Below are positions 17,337 to 25,935 of a DNA stretch of 64,000 bases, piece after piece. Position numbers and translations under genes: made by a program. Within the stretch, counting starts at the first letter, position 1. Every line of letters starts with the position of its first letter. The notes under the pieces are model-generated. The model saw only the letters and a list, made by a program, of their open reading frames with translations, was not told the origin of the DNA and made no database searches. The stretch is from Acidobacteriota bacterium. GTDB lineage: Bacteria; Acidobacteriota; Thermoanaerobaculia; Multivoradales; Multivoraceae. The stretch is taken from the NCBI GenBank assembly GCA_028875725.1, contig JAPPCR010000023.1, forward strand, positions 248,001-312,000, written 5' to 3'.

Positions 17337-18440
17337 ATGACGAAAATCGATACGGGCATCGCCTCCATAGGACTCCACCTGCCGCCACTGGCCATGCCGG
17401 TGGAAGAACTCGCGTCGCTCCGCGGCGTCGACCCGGACAAGTACCGCATCGGGCTGGGCTGCTCCGAGATCTCCCTCTGCCCGCCGGAGTTCAGCATCGT
17501 CGATCTGGCCTCCGAGGCCGCCCGGCGCGCCCTTTCCCGATGGGACGGCGGCCTGGAGGACATCGGCATGATCGCCGTCGGCACGGAGACCGCGGTCGAC
17601 ATGAGCCGGCCGCTCTCCGCCTTCGTGGCTGACGAACTCGGCCTGGTCGGGAACATCCGCTCCTACGAAGTCAAGCATGCCTGCTACGGCGGCACCCTGG
17701 CCCTGCGCCAGGCCTGCGAGTGGCGCATGTCCGGCGCGGCCCGGGAGAAGGCCGCCCTGGTGGTCGCCGCCGACATCGCGCTCTACGAACAGGGTGACCC
17801 GGGAGAACCGACCCAGGGCGCCGGGGCCGTGGCCTTCGTCGTCGACCGGCCCGAGATCGCACAGGTGGGTCTCGACACCCACGCCTGGAGCGAGCCGGCC
17901 TTCGACTTCTACCGCCCGGTGGGCGAGTCCTACCCGAGGGTCGACGGCAAGCTGAGTCTCGAGTGCTACAAGAAGGCGGCCGTGGAGTGCTTCAACGCAC
18001 TCGCCGACGGTCGAAACCCGGCCGACGTGATGGAACGGTTTTCCGCGATCTGTTTCCACGTCCCGTTCCCGAAGATGGTCAAGAAGGCGTTCCACCTCGT
18101 CGGCGAAGTGGCGGGCTGGTCCGCCGAACGGATCCAGCAGATCTACAGCGACAAGGTCGAACCGTCGATGCTCTGGAACAGGCTCTCCGGGAACTCGTAC
18201 ACGGCCTCGCTCTGGATCGCTGTGGCGAATGCCCTCCAGGGGCTGAAGACCGGCGAGCAGGTGGCCGCCTTCTCCTACGGTTCCGGCTTCGGTTCCGAGA
18301 TCCTCTCTCTGGTCGCGGGCCCGCGCGCCAGGGACGCCGCATGGGCGCAGGACATCGAACACGACGTTTCCAGTCGCCGACAGGTAGACGCAAGCGGCTA
18401 CAGCCTCCTGCGCGCGGCAGTTCGTACGGCGGCCGCGTAA
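17337..18440 (+). CDS. mvaS: Hydroxymethylglutaryl-CoA synthase
   Basis: 367 residues, the normal size for bacterial HMG-CoA synthase, which condenses acetyl-CoA with acetoacetyl-CoA. Visible are GLGCSEISL, the catalytic base region GTETAVD (Glu84), the nucleophile in KHACYGGT (Cys116) and the catalytic His region ICFHVPFPKM. A GAGGAAGG ribosome site precedes ATG 17337. No other mevalonate genes are in the window. The upstream region (17160-17290) is unusually AT-rich for this DNA and probably holds the promoter. A 17-bp hairpin follows the gene. Confidence 0.92.
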   Translation: MTKIDTGIASIGLHLPPLAMPVEELASLRGVDPDKYRIGLGCSEISLCPPEFSIVDLASEAARRALSRWDGGLEDIGMIAVGTETAVDMSRPLSAFVADELGLVGNIRSYEVKHACYGGTLALRQACEWRMSGAAREKAALVVAADIALYEQGDPGEPTQGAGAVAFVVDRPEIAQVGLDTHAWSEPAFDFYRPVGESYPRVDGKLSLECYKKAAVECFNALADGRNPADVMERFSAICFHVPFPKMVKKAFHLVGEVAGWSAERIQQIYSDKVEPSMLWNRLSGNSYTASLWIAVANALQGLKTGEQVAAFSYGSGFGSEILSLVAGPRARDAAWAQDIEHDVSSRRQVDASGYSLLRAAVRTAAA

Positions 18441-18463
18441 GTCGACCCGCGGACGCCGGCCCC

Positions 18464-18513
18464 CAGGTAGCCGGGCTACGTTTCTACGGATTCCGTAGCC
18501 CGGCTACCTGTTT
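18464..18513. terminator. Bidirectional hairpin between mvaS and the M28 peptidase gene
   Basis: 17-bp perfect arms (18464-18480 and 18494-18510) with a 13-nt loop, followed on + by TTTC. The right arm lies inside the last codons of the convergent M28 peptidase gene, whose stop is in the loop. Confidence 0.75.
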
Positions 18514-20712
18514 CAACTGCTCAGCGTAAGCGGCCAGGACGCCGGCCGCGATGTCGATCTGCTCCTGGGCCTCGTCCCACTCGCGCTGCTCGATCGCCTC
18601 CCGCACTCCCGGCAACGTCTTCACGCCGTAGCCGGTGTACATGCCCGGCGCGTAGAGGTGGTGCCGGAACCAGGGCCGACGCGGCAGGCCCTCGCTCCGC
18701 GTGAGCCGTCGCTCGCTCTGGGTGACCAGCCGGTCGAGCGCCGCCTGGGTGGCAGCGTCCCCGCTCCGGGCGGCCTCCGCCAGGGCGCGGTCGGCGGCCT
18801 TCGCCGCCCGCCCGAGACGATCGTGCGCGTTCCTTAACGGCGCGAAGTTCAGGTGCGGCGCCGGCGGATCAGCCTCCGGCTCGACGAACGGTTTCGTCGG
18901 ATCGGCCGCCAGGCGCAGGGCGCCGCTGCCCTGAAGCTCGTTCTCGCGCTCGATCTTCCGGCGCTCCTCGTCGGCCAGGTCCGCCACCTCGTTGATGTAG
19001 CGGCCGGCGGTGGCGGCCGTCGTGCCGAACTCGAACGGGAGCACGTCGGCGTTGGCGAGCCGCAGCGTCAGACGCAGCCCGGTGCGGGCAAGCACGGCGC
19101 CGTAGACCGCACCGGGATCGACGAACCGACGGAAGAAGTCGAACGTGTCGAAAGCGGTGTGGTACTCGCCGCCTGAACCTTCGCCGCCGTAGCCGACATT
19201 TAGCGACGACACGCCGAGGTGCTGCAGGAACGGAGAGTAGTCCGAGCCCGATCCCAGGGCCGCGATCCGCAGTCGTCCCGAGGACTGGAGCCGCTCGTAC
19301 TCCGTGCGGTTGCCGTTGACCCGCCGGAACGCGAGCAGACGTTCGCCCACGCTGACACCCGTCTGCGGATCCTCGACTTCGCCGGCGACCTGATTGACCA
19401 GGGTCTCGAGGGCGTGCGAGCCGCCCGCGCGCAGGAAACCGCGGCTGTTCGAGTCCGAGTTGATGTAGACGGCCGCGTGCTCGCGCAGGGCCTCGGCGTG
19501 GTGCTCGGCCCACTCGGTCGAACCGAGCAGGCCCGGTTCCTCGGCATCCCAGGCGGCGTAGACGACCGTGCGCCGCGGCGGGAGGCCTTCCCGGGCCAGC
19601 CGTCCGAGCGCCTTCGCCTCGGCCATCAGGCCAGTCAGACCGCTGATCGGATCCCGGGCGCCGATCACCCAGGCGTCGTGGTGGTTGCCCCGCAGGATCC
19701 ACTGGTCCGGCCTCTCCGTGCCCGGCATGCGGGCGATCACGTTGTGCGCCGGCGCCAGACTCCAGTCGAACTCGAGCTGGAGCCGCACCCGGGCGGGACC
19801 CGGACCGATCCGGTAGGTGATCGGCAGACCGCCCCGCCACGCGCCCGGCGCGGTTTCGCCCCCCAGTGCCTCTAGCAGCGGCTGAGCGTCCCGCCAGGCG
19901 ATCGGCAGGACCGGGATCCGCATCAACGTGTCCGCGTCCTCCCGCGTGAGCCGCGGCTCGCCTTCGACGGCGCCCCGCATCGGCGTCAGCGGATCGCCCG
20001 GACGGAGCGGAAGGTCGAGCACCGAACCCCGCTGCACGGCGGTCGAGTGCTTGAACGAGCCGTCCGGATACCCGGCGCCCTGGCTGTAGCCGTCGTCGCC
20101 CGGGTCGTTGAAGATGAGGCATCCGATCGCACCGCGCTCGTAGGCGACCTTCGGCTTGATCCCGCGCCAGGAGCCTCCGTAGCGGACGATCACGATCTTC
20201 CCGCGGACGTCGATGCCGAGCCGTTCGAGCACCTCGTAGTCCTCGGGCACGCCCCGGTTCACGTAGACCAGCTCCCCCGTGACGTCGCCGTCGGCCGAGA
20301 AGGCGTTGAAGGGCGGCAACCCTTCGGCCACCGCGACCGCCGCGGTGCCGTCGCCCGCCGCCGGCTCCTCGACGAGCGAGGCGTCGAACTGTGTCGGCTC
20401 CAGCAGGGTCAGCGACCGCAGCCGCGGGGTCGGGAAGAGAACGTCGAAGGTCTCGATCTCCGCTTCGAAGCCCCACTCCCTGAACCGCTCGACCATCCAG
20501 CGCGCGTTCGCTTCCGTCTGCGGCGCCCCGGCATGATGCGGCCGCGGGGTCATCAGCCGGTTCCACTCGAGCAGCTCGTCCGCGACGATCCAATCGTCGG
20601 CCCGCTGCTCCATCTCGCGCTGCGCCTCGACGCGGTCGGGATGGAATCCGATCAGCTCCTGGGCGCCGGCCGGAGCCGCGACAAGGATGAAGGCCAGCAG
20701 CAACTGTCTCAC
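18484..20712 (-). CDS. M28 family metallopeptidase (glutamate carboxypeptidase II-like)
   Basis: 742 residues, the size of PSMA/GCPII. A signal peptide (RQLLLAFILVAAPAGA) precedes a protease-associated domain, the M28 zinc peptidase domain and a C-terminal dimerisation-like helical domain. Zinc ligands and catalytic residues are visible at GNHHDAWVIGARDPISG, AAWDAEEPGLLGSTEWAE (catalytic Glu plus Glu ligand), INSDSNSRG and GEYHTAFDTFD, closely parallel to human GCPII. Start GTG 20712 is chosen because it opens the signal peptide. The stop of folD overlaps this point, so the gene is the last of the nitrile hydratase/folD operon. It would act outside the cytoplasmic membrane on peptides. Confidence 0.9.
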   Translation of the reverse strand: MRQLLLAFILVAAPAGAQELIGFHPDRVEAQREMEQRADDWIVADELLEWNRLMTPRPHHAGAPQTEANARWMVERFREWGFEAEIETFDVLFPTPRLRSLTLLEPTQFDASLVEEPAAGDGTAAVAVAEGLPPFNAFSADGDVTGELVYVNRGVPEDYEVLERLGIDVRGKIVIVRYGGSWRGIKPKVAYERGAIGCLIFNDPGDDGYSQGAGYPDGSFKHSTAVQRGSVLDLPLRPGDPLTPMRGAVEGEPRLTREDADTLMRIPVLPIAWRDAQPLLEALGGETAPGAWRGGLPITYRIGPGPARVRLQLEFDWSLAPAHNVIARMPGTERPDQWILRGNHHDAWVIGARDPISGLTGLMAEAKALGRLAREGLPPRRTVVYAAWDAEEPGLLGSTEWAEHHAEALREHAAVYINSDSNSRGFLRAGGSHALETLVNQVAGEVEDPQTGVSVGERLLAFRRVNGNRTEYERLQSSGRLRIAALGSGSDYSPFLQHLGVSSLNVGYGGEGSGGEYHTAFDTFDFFRRFVDPGAVYGAVLARTGLRLTLRLANADVLPFEFGTTAATAGRYINEVADLADEERRKIERENELQGSGALRLAADPTKPFVEPEADPPAPHLNFAPLRNAHDRLGRAAKAADRALAEAARSGDAATQAALDRLVTQSERRLTRSEGLPRRPWFRHHLYAPGMYTGYGVKTLPGVREAIEQREWDEAQEQIDIAAGVLAAYAEQLKQVAGLRNP

Positions 20713-20713
20713 T

Positions 20714-21571
20714 TCACGCCCCCCGATCCGACGCCGCCAGCACCGTGTTTCGCAGCAGCATCGCCACCGTCGTCGGACCGACTCCGCCGAGCCGCGGAGT
20801 GATCCAGCTCGCCACCTCGCCAACGGACTCGTCCACGTCGGGCAGGAGCTTCCTGCCCTCCCAACTGATGCCGCCGCTGACGACGACGGCGCCCGGCTTG
20901 ATCATCTCCGGCTTCACGAAGCGCGGCACGCCGAGCGCCGCTACCACGATGTCGGCGCGGCGCGTGAACGGGGTCACGTCCCTGGCGCCGGTGTGCACGA
21001 CCGTGATCACGGCGTTCGCGCCCGGCTGCTTGAGGGTGAGCAGCAGCGCGAGCGGCCGACCCAGAGTGGGCCCCCGGCCCAGGACGACCACCTCACGGCC
21101 GCCGATGTCGATCCCGTAGTGCATCAGCATCGCCTGAATGCCGGCCGGTGTGCACGGCACCGGGCCCTTCTCCTGTAGCACCAGCTTGCCGAGGTTCACC
21201 GGATGCAGACCATCCGCGTCCTTCTTCGGGTCCATGCGGGCGAGAGCTTCGTTGAAGTCGAAGCCGGAAGGCACCGGGTGCTGAATGATGTAGGCGTCGA
21301 CCTCCGGGTCCGCGTTGAACCGGTCAACCGCGGCAAGGAGTTCCCGCTGGCCCGCGTCCGCCGGCACCTGTTCGTGGAGTGAAGCGACGCCGACCTCTTC
21401 GCAGGTTTCGTGCTTCTTGCGCACGTAGCCCGCCGAGGCCGCGTCGTCGCCAACGAGAATCGTGCCCAGGCCCGGCTTGATGCCCGCGGAAGCGAGTTCC
21501 TCGACCCGTTCCGCGACTTCCGCCAGCACGGCCTCGGCCACCGGTTGGCCTGCGAGAAGTTGAGCCGTCAT
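20714..21571 (-). CDS. folD: Methylenetetrahydrofolate dehydrogenase/cyclohydrolase
   Basis: 285 residues, standard FolD length. It converts 5,10-methylene-THF to 10-formyl-THF with NADP. Visible are GYVRKKHETCEEVGV (substrate Tyr/Lys), the IIQHPVPSGFD loop, MDPKKDADGLHPVN, and the nucleotide site VVVLGRGPTLGRPLALLL. The usual GRSxxVGxP motif reads GRGPTLGRP here. The ATG at 21571 overlaps the stop of the His-rich accessory gene (ATGA), and the stop abuts the M28 start, so a housekeeping folate gene is embedded in the nitrile hydratase operon. Confidence 0.94.
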   Translation of the reverse strand: MTAQLLAGQPVAEAVLAEVAERVEELASAGIKPGLGTILVGDDAASAGYVRKKHETCEEVGVASLHEQVPADAGQRELLAAVDRFNADPEVDAYIIQHPVPSGFDFNEALARMDPKKDADGLHPVNLGKLVLQEKGPVPCTPAGIQAMLMHYGIDIGGREVVVLGRGPTLGRPLALLLTLKQPGANAVITVVHTGARDVTPFTRRADIVVAALGVPRFVKPEMIKPGAVVVSGGISWEGRKLLPDVDESVGEVASWITPRLGGVGPTTVAMLLRNTVLAASDRGA

Positions 21572-21951
21572 TCGTCGTTCTCCATCGAGTGTTCGTGGTG
21601 ATGGTCGCGGTCGTGGCGGTGATCGTGGCCGTGCGGCCGGGCCGCGAACTGTCCGGTCAGGCGGTCGATCTCCGGCGCCGCGACAAGTCCCGCCGCTTCG
21701 AGCGAGTCCTCGAGAGCCTCCTGCCAGCGCTGCCAGTAGCTCCACTCTTCGTCGCGACCGGTTGCTTCCCAGGCAGCGATGGCGCCGATCAGGCGGCCGC
21801 GGAACGCTTCCCAGTCGAGGCGGCCGGCCTCCACCAGGGCCATCGTCAGCCCGAACAGGCGGCTCTCCCAGGGCGCGCTGAACGCCAGTTCCCCGTTTTC
21901 GCGCGGTGGCGCGGCGGCACCGTCTTCGTCGAGGCGGACAGGCAGGTTCAT
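21568..21951 (-). CDS. Nitrile hydratase accessory protein, His-rich
   Basis: 127 residues, resembling the N-terminal half of nitrile hydratase beta as accessory proteins of this family do ([32 protein letters not shown]). The C-terminus carries a metal-binding tail [16 protein letters not shown], consistent with cobalt delivery to the alpha subunit. The start ATG 21951 overlaps the alpha-subunit stop and its own stop overlaps the folD start, both by 4 nt. The order beta-alpha-accessory is that of cobalt nitrile hydratase operons. Confidence 0.87.
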   Translation of the reverse strand: MNLPVRLDEDGAAAPPRENGELAFSAPWESRLFGLTMALVEAGRLDWEAFRGRLIGAIAAWEATGRDEEWSYWQRWQEALEDSLEAAGLVAAPEIDRLTGQFAARPHGHDHRHDRDHHHEHSMENDE

Positions 21952-22529
21952 CCCGTCCGCTGGAGTCGCTCGACGCCGATCATCGAGTCGCGGGTGACGA
22001 GGTCGGTCAGCTCCTCCGCGCCCAGGCCGTCCGTGCCCTCCGGCCGCTGCGGCAGGACCATGTAGCGGACCTCGGCGCTGGAATCCCAGACCCGCACTTC
22101 GACGTCCGGGGAAAGGTCGAGCCCCAACTCCGCGAGAAGCCGACGCGGTTCCCGCACCGCGCGCGACCGGTAGGCGGGCGACTTGTACCAGGCCGGCGGC
22201 AGTCCGAGCACCGCCCACGGGTAGCACGAACAGAGCGTGCAGACGATCAGGTTGTGGACGGACTCCGTGTTCTCCTTGACCACCAGACGGGCGACGTGGG
22301 CGTCCGTGTTGTCGCCGAAGCCCAGTTCCCTGATGGCGGGCATCCCGTCCTCAAGCAGCCGCGCCCTGAACGCCGGATCGGTCCAGGCCTCAGCCACCAC
22401 CCGCGCGCCGCGCAGCGGCCCGATGTCCTGCTCGTAGCGTTCGACCAAGGCGTCGACGGCCGCGGACTTGACCAGCCCCTTCTCCACCAGCAGCGCCTCG
22501 ATCGCCTCGGTGCGTAGTGCCATCGTCAT
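21948..22529 (-). CDS. nthA: Nitrile hydratase alpha subunit, cobalt type
   Basis: 193 residues. The active-site cluster [10 protein letters not shown] is at about residues 96-105; threonine in CTLCSC (97-102) is the cobalt-type signature, whereas iron enzymes have serine. The cysteines are normally oxidised to sulfinic/sulfenic acids to hold the metal. Further family sequence includes [17 protein letters not shown] and the C-terminal [17 protein letters not shown]. The enzyme hydrates nitriles to amides in the cytoplasm. The start ATG 22529 overlaps the beta-subunit stop, giving translational coupling. Confidence 0.95.
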   Translation of the reverse strand: MTMALRTEAIEALLVEKGLVKSAAVDALVERYEQDIGPLRGARVVAEAWTDPAFRARLLEDGMPAIRELGFGDNTDAHVARLVVKENTESVHNLIVCTLCSCYPWAVLGLPPAWYKSPAYRSRAVREPRRLLAELGLDLSPDVEVRVWDSSAEVRYMVLPQRPEGTDGLGAEELTDLVTRDSMIGVERLQRTG

Positions 22530-23119
22530 TCGAGAACCTCCAGGTACGGCTCGAACAGATCGATGTAGACGGTGGCGCCGGCTTCCGCCTCCTCGCCCCA
22601 GAGCTCCCGGCTGTCGAAGGCGACGGTGTAGAGGTACTCCGGCGACTCGCCCCGGCCGTCCGCGTTCGTGTCGGGATAGACGCAGGCCGGATGGACCTCG
22701 GCGATCAGTCCCCTCCGGTCGCGGGCGTAGCCGGGCAGCCGCGTGTGCCCCTGCGGGTGCCGGTTCCAGGTGCGCACCGCGTCGCCGACCGCGAACCGGG
22801 CCTCGCGGTCGACCTCGCGCACAACCGAGCCCACGTGATCGGGCCGCTCGACCGCCGCGTCGCCGCCCAGCCGCTCGACCGCCAGCGTCTCGAGCGCGTA
22901 GAGCCAGCGGCCGTAGTAGCCGTCCGCAAGGTAGCGGTCCGCCGGCATCCGCTCGACCGCATGACGGAAGGCGTCGAGGTTCGCCAGGCCGGCCCCGATG
23001 GCGTAGCCCGCCAAGGCGCAGACCCGGCCCTGCCAGGCCTCCGGGAACAAGGCCTCGTCCGGACGCCGGTCCACGGCGCCGAAGCCGTGCATGCCGCCCA
23101 TGTCGTGGATTCCGTTCAT
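22526..23119 (-). CDS. nthB: Nitrile hydratase beta subunit
   Basis: 197 residues starting [16 protein letters not shown], the standard opening of beta subunits. [12 protein letters not shown] lies in the first half and [23 protein letters not shown] marks the SH3-like C-terminal domain. It is the first gene of a five-gene minus-strand run (nthB, nthA, accessory, folD, M28 peptidase), all overlapping or abutting. The gene is divergent from a class III aminotransferase, 64 nt apart. I see no amidase next to it to process the amide product. Confidence 0.94.
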   Translation of the reverse strand: MNGIHDMGGMHGFGAVDRRPDEALFPEAWQGRVCALAGYAIGAGLANLDAFRHAVERMPADRYLADGYYGRWLYALETLAVERLGGDAAVERPDHVGSVVREVDREARFAVGDAVRTWNRHPQGHTRLPGYARDRRGLIAEVHPACVYPDTNADGRGESPEYLYTVAFDSRELWGEEAEAGATVYIDLFEPYLEVLE

Positions 23120-23171
23120 GCTCCGACGGCCGCCGCGCCGCGCGCGCCAGTCTACAAGCCAGCCAAGGGGC

Positions 23172-23186
23172 TATTCTCAAGCCATG
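23172..23186 (+). promoter_or_regulatory. Leaderless-type promoter of the 23.2-kb aminotransferase
   Basis: TATTCT (23172-23177) lies 6 nt before ATG 23184, with no Shine-Dalgarno. A -10 at this distance puts the transcript start at or near the A of ATG. The surrounding bases recur almost unchanged at 25921-25935. Confidence 0.55.
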
Positions 23187-24599
23187 GACACCGCCGACTC
23201 CCGATCGACCGCGCGCACGGGCCTGGCGCACGCCAACGACTACCCGTTCCTCGGTCAGGGCAGAGCACCCCTTGAGGTGGCGGCCGCCGAGGGCTGCTAC
23301 ATGATCACGCCGACCGGCCGGCGGATCCTCGACGCCGCAGGAGGCGCGATCGTCTCGAACATCGGGCACGGGCGGCGGGAGGTGGGGGAGGCCTACGCGC
23401 AGGCCGCGGCGCAGACCGACTACATCGTGCCTCCCTTCGCGACCCCTGCGCGAGCGGAGCTGGTCCACCGCATGCGGACCCGCTGGCTGCCCGGCGACAT
23501 CAACCGCGTCCTGTTCGCGAGCGGCGGTTCCGAGGCAATGGATCTGGCGATCCGATTCGCCCGCCAGCACCACCTGTCGGCCGGGCGTCCCGAGCGCTGG
23601 CGGGTGTTCGGGCGTGAGCTCTCCTACCACGGCGCCACGATGGCGACGCTGGCGGTGGGCGGACACCAGGGACGCCGGGCCGGCTTCGAGCCCTGGCTGG
23701 TCGACGAGCAGACCGACCAGCCGCGCCCGCCCGCCCACTACTGCATGCGGTGCCCGCTGGGGAAGACGTTTCCCAGTTGCGACATCGCCTGCGCCGACGA
23801 GGTGGAGCGGGTGTTCGAGGAGATCGGCCCGGAAGAGATCGCGGCCTTCGTCGTCGAGCCGATCGTCGGCTCGAATGCCGGCGCGCTCGTGCCTCCCGGC
23901 GACTACCTGGAGCGGGTCGCCCGGATCTGCAGGCGGCACGGCATCCTGCTGATCGCCGACGAGGTGATGACCGGCTACGGCCGGACCGGGCGCAAGTTCG
24001 GCGTCGACCACTGGGACGTGGTGCCCGACATCCTGGTCGGCGGCAAGGGGTTGACCGGCGGCTACGCGCCCCTGGTCGCGATCTGCGCCCGCGAGGAGGT
24101 CACGGCGCCCATCGCCGAGGCGGGAGACTCCGTGATGTTCTTCACCTACGGCGCTCACTCGCCCGCCTGCGCGGCCGCCACCGAGGTGCTGCGCATTCTC
24201 GAGGACGAGGAACTCGTCGAACGCGCCGCCACCGTCGGCGCAGTGCTCGGCGAGCGCCTGCGGGAGACCTTCGCCGACCATCCCCACATCGCCGAGGTCC
24301 GCGGCCGCGGCCTGCTCTACGGCATCGAGATCGTCCAGGACCGCGAGACGCTCGAGCCGTTCCCGGCCGAACTCTCGCTGGTCAACGCCGTCGTGGCGGC
24401 CGGGCTGTCGATGGACGTCTTCTTCTACCCCGGCGGCAACGACCCGGCCCGCGACGTGGTCTGCCTCGGTCCGCCCTTCATCCTCGGCGAGGAGGAGATC
24501 GAGAAGATCGTCACCGTGCTACCCAAGGCGATCGACAGCGCCATCGCCCGCAAGGCGCCGGCGCCCTCGCTGCTGGGACCGCCGGTGTGCTGCGACTAG
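23184..24599 (+). CDS. Class III PLP-dependent aminotransferase
   Basis: 471 residues. Class III features: [11 protein letters not shown], the PLP phosphate site [52 protein letters not shown] and the Schiff-base lysine in [25 protein letters not shown] segment with several cysteines near residue 190 is typical of a subfamily of uncharacterised class III enzymes. Substrate unknown. It is divergent from the nitrile hydratase operon. ATG 23184 is preferred to earlier in-frame starts because the -10 element lies directly in front and the protein alignment begins there. Confidence 0.88.
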   Translation: MDTADSRSTARTGLAHANDYPFLGQGRAPLEVAAAEGCYMITPTGRRILDAAGGAIVSNIGHGRREVGEAYAQAAAQTDYIVPPFATPARAELVHRMRTRWLPGDINRVLFASGGSEAMDLAIRFARQHHLSAGRPERWRVFGRELSYHGATMATLAVGGHQGRRAGFEPWLVDEQTDQPRPPAHYCMRCPLGKTFPSCDIACADEVERVFEEIGPEEIAAFVVEPIVGSNAGALVPPGDYLERVARICRRHGILLIADEVMTGYGRTGRKFGVDHWDVVPDILVGGKGLTGGYAPLVAICAREEVTAPIAEAGDSVMFFTYGAHSPACAAATEVLRILEDEELVERAATVGAVLGERLRETFADHPHIAEVRGRGLLYGIEIVQDRETLEPFPAELSLVNAVVAAGLSMDVFFYPGGNDPARDVVCLGPPFILGEEEIEKIVTVLPKAIDSAIARKAPAPSLLGPPVCCD

Positions 24600-24671
24600 C
24601 CAGCCGCAGGCCCCTCAAGCGCCTGGGGTGATGGGATTCCAACGGAAAATCAAATCAAAAATACGCAACTC

Positions 24672-24702
24672 TTGAGGTGATTTGCGAGTAGAATCGCCTC
24701 AA
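24672..24702 (+). promoter_or_regulatory. Operator-like inverted repeat over the fic promoter
   Basis: TTGAGGTGATT (24672-24682) and AATCGCCTCAA (24692-24702) are inverted repeats matching at 10 of 11 positions with a 9-nt spacer. The repeat covers the -10 TAGAAT (24689-24694) and runs up to the ATG at 24703, 8 nt after the -10. This would let a bound repressor block transcription; the Fic protein itself has a C-terminal winged helix. Confidence 0.6.
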
Positions 24703-25866
24703 ATGTGGATCTGGCAACACCCCGATTGGCCGAACTTCGTCTTCGACCCGGCCGCGTTCCCGGAACGCGTCGAAGCGTTTCATCGTGCGGCCGAACGCCT
24801 TTCCGGGCGCGTCGAAGCGCTGTCGAACGCCTACCAGACCGACGCGCACATCGCACTGATGCTCTCCGAAGTAATCGCCACGAGCGCGATCGAGGGCGAA
24901 CGCCTCGACCGCGACTCGGTGCGTTCGTCCTTGCTCAGGCATTTCGGCGAGATCGTCGGCGCCCAGCACGAGGATGACCGGGCAGCCGGCGCCACCGAAC
25001 TGATCCTCGATGTTCGCCGGAACTGGCATCGCCCGCTGTCGCACGACACGCTGGGCCGTTGGCAGTCGCTGATCGTCGTCGACCGATTGACGAGCACCAT
25101 CATGCGCGGGGCCTACCGCAACAACCCCGATCCGATGCAGATCGTCAGCGGTCGACATGTGGGCCGACCGCGTACCGTTCACTACGAAGCGCCGCCTGCC
25201 GTTCAGGTGCCCGCCGAGATGGAGCGTTTCCTGGACTGGTACAACGGCGACAGTGGAGAGCTCGCCGGACCGGTCCGCGCCGCCGTTGCGCACGTCTGGT
25301 TCGAGAAGATCCATCCGTTCGACGACGGCAACGGGCGGGTGGGCCGCGCGATCTCGGATCACGCGCTTTCACAGTCCCTTGGCCGACCTACGCTCGCGTG
25401 TCTGGCGACCGCCATTGGTGCAAGCCGGGACGGCTACTACGATGCGCTCGAAGCGGTCGGCCGGGGCAACCTCGACCTCGGCAGCTTCCTTGACTACTTC
25501 ACTGCCGCCATCGTCCACGCACAGGAGATCGCCCTGGCCGAAGTGGCGTTCGTTCTGGACAAGACCCGGTTCCACGACCGCTACGGCGACCGGTTGAATG
25601 AGCGTCAGCGCAAGGTCATCGCCAGGGTCTTCGCCCAGGGGCGGACCGGATTCGCGGGCGGGCTGTCCGCCAGGAACTACGTATCGATAGCCAAGTGCTC
25701 GCCGGCGACCGCCACCCGTGATCTGGCCGCCCTACGCGACATGGGCGCGGTCGCTTCTTCCGGCCGGGGACGCGCACTTCGTTACGAGATCTCGTGCCCT
25801 GGACCGACTTCCGGCTGGTCTGAGTCGGCCACGAACTGGACGGCTGGCGCGCAGGGTTCCGGTTGA
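24703..25866 (+). CDS. Fic family protein with DUF4172 and C-terminal winged helix
   Basis: 387 residues. An N-terminal DUF4172-type domain (WIWQHPDWPNF to about residue 90) contains the inhibitory-helix motif TSAIEGE, which matches (S/T)xxxE(G/N). The Fic core carries HPFDDGNGRVGR around residue 205, the complete AMP-transfer motif HxFx(D/E)GNGRxxR. A C-terminal winged-helix-like part follows (SPATATRDLAALRDMGAV). Fic enzymes transfer AMP to target proteins; with the helix inside the chain this would be a self-inhibited class II form. Start ATG 24703 is directly behind a -10 element and the inverted repeat, suggesting autoregulation. Confidence 0.88.
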   Translation: MWIWQHPDWPNFVFDPAAFPERVEAFHRAAERLSGRVEALSNAYQTDAHIALMLSEVIATSAIEGERLDRDSVRSSLLRHFGEIVGAQHEDDRAAGATELILDVRRNWHRPLSHDTLGRWQSLIVVDRLTSTIMRGAYRNNPDPMQIVSGRHVGRPRTVHYEAPPAVQVPAEMERFLDWYNGDSGELAGPVRAAVAHVWFEKIHPFDDGNGRVGRAISDHALSQSLGRPTLACLATAIGASRDGYYDALEAVGRGNLDLGSFLDYFTAAIVHAQEIALAEVAFVLDKTRFHDRYGDRLNERQRKVIARVFAQGRTGFAGGLSARNYVSIAKCSPATATRDLAALRDMGAVASSGRGRALRYEISCPGPTSGWSESATNWTAGAQGSG

Positions 25867-25920
25867 CGGTGCACTAGCCGATCGCGTCCACAACGGAGCG
25901 GGCGCGGGTCCGCCAGGGGC

Positions 25921-25935
25921 TATTCTCAAGCCATG
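25921..25935 (+). promoter_or_regulatory. Duplicate of the leaderless promoter and start region
   Basis: TATTCT, a 6-nt spacer and ATG, in a block of about 35 bp that is nearly identical to that at the 23184 start (two 1-nt indels). It drives a truncated nuclease-like frame. Confidence 0.5.
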
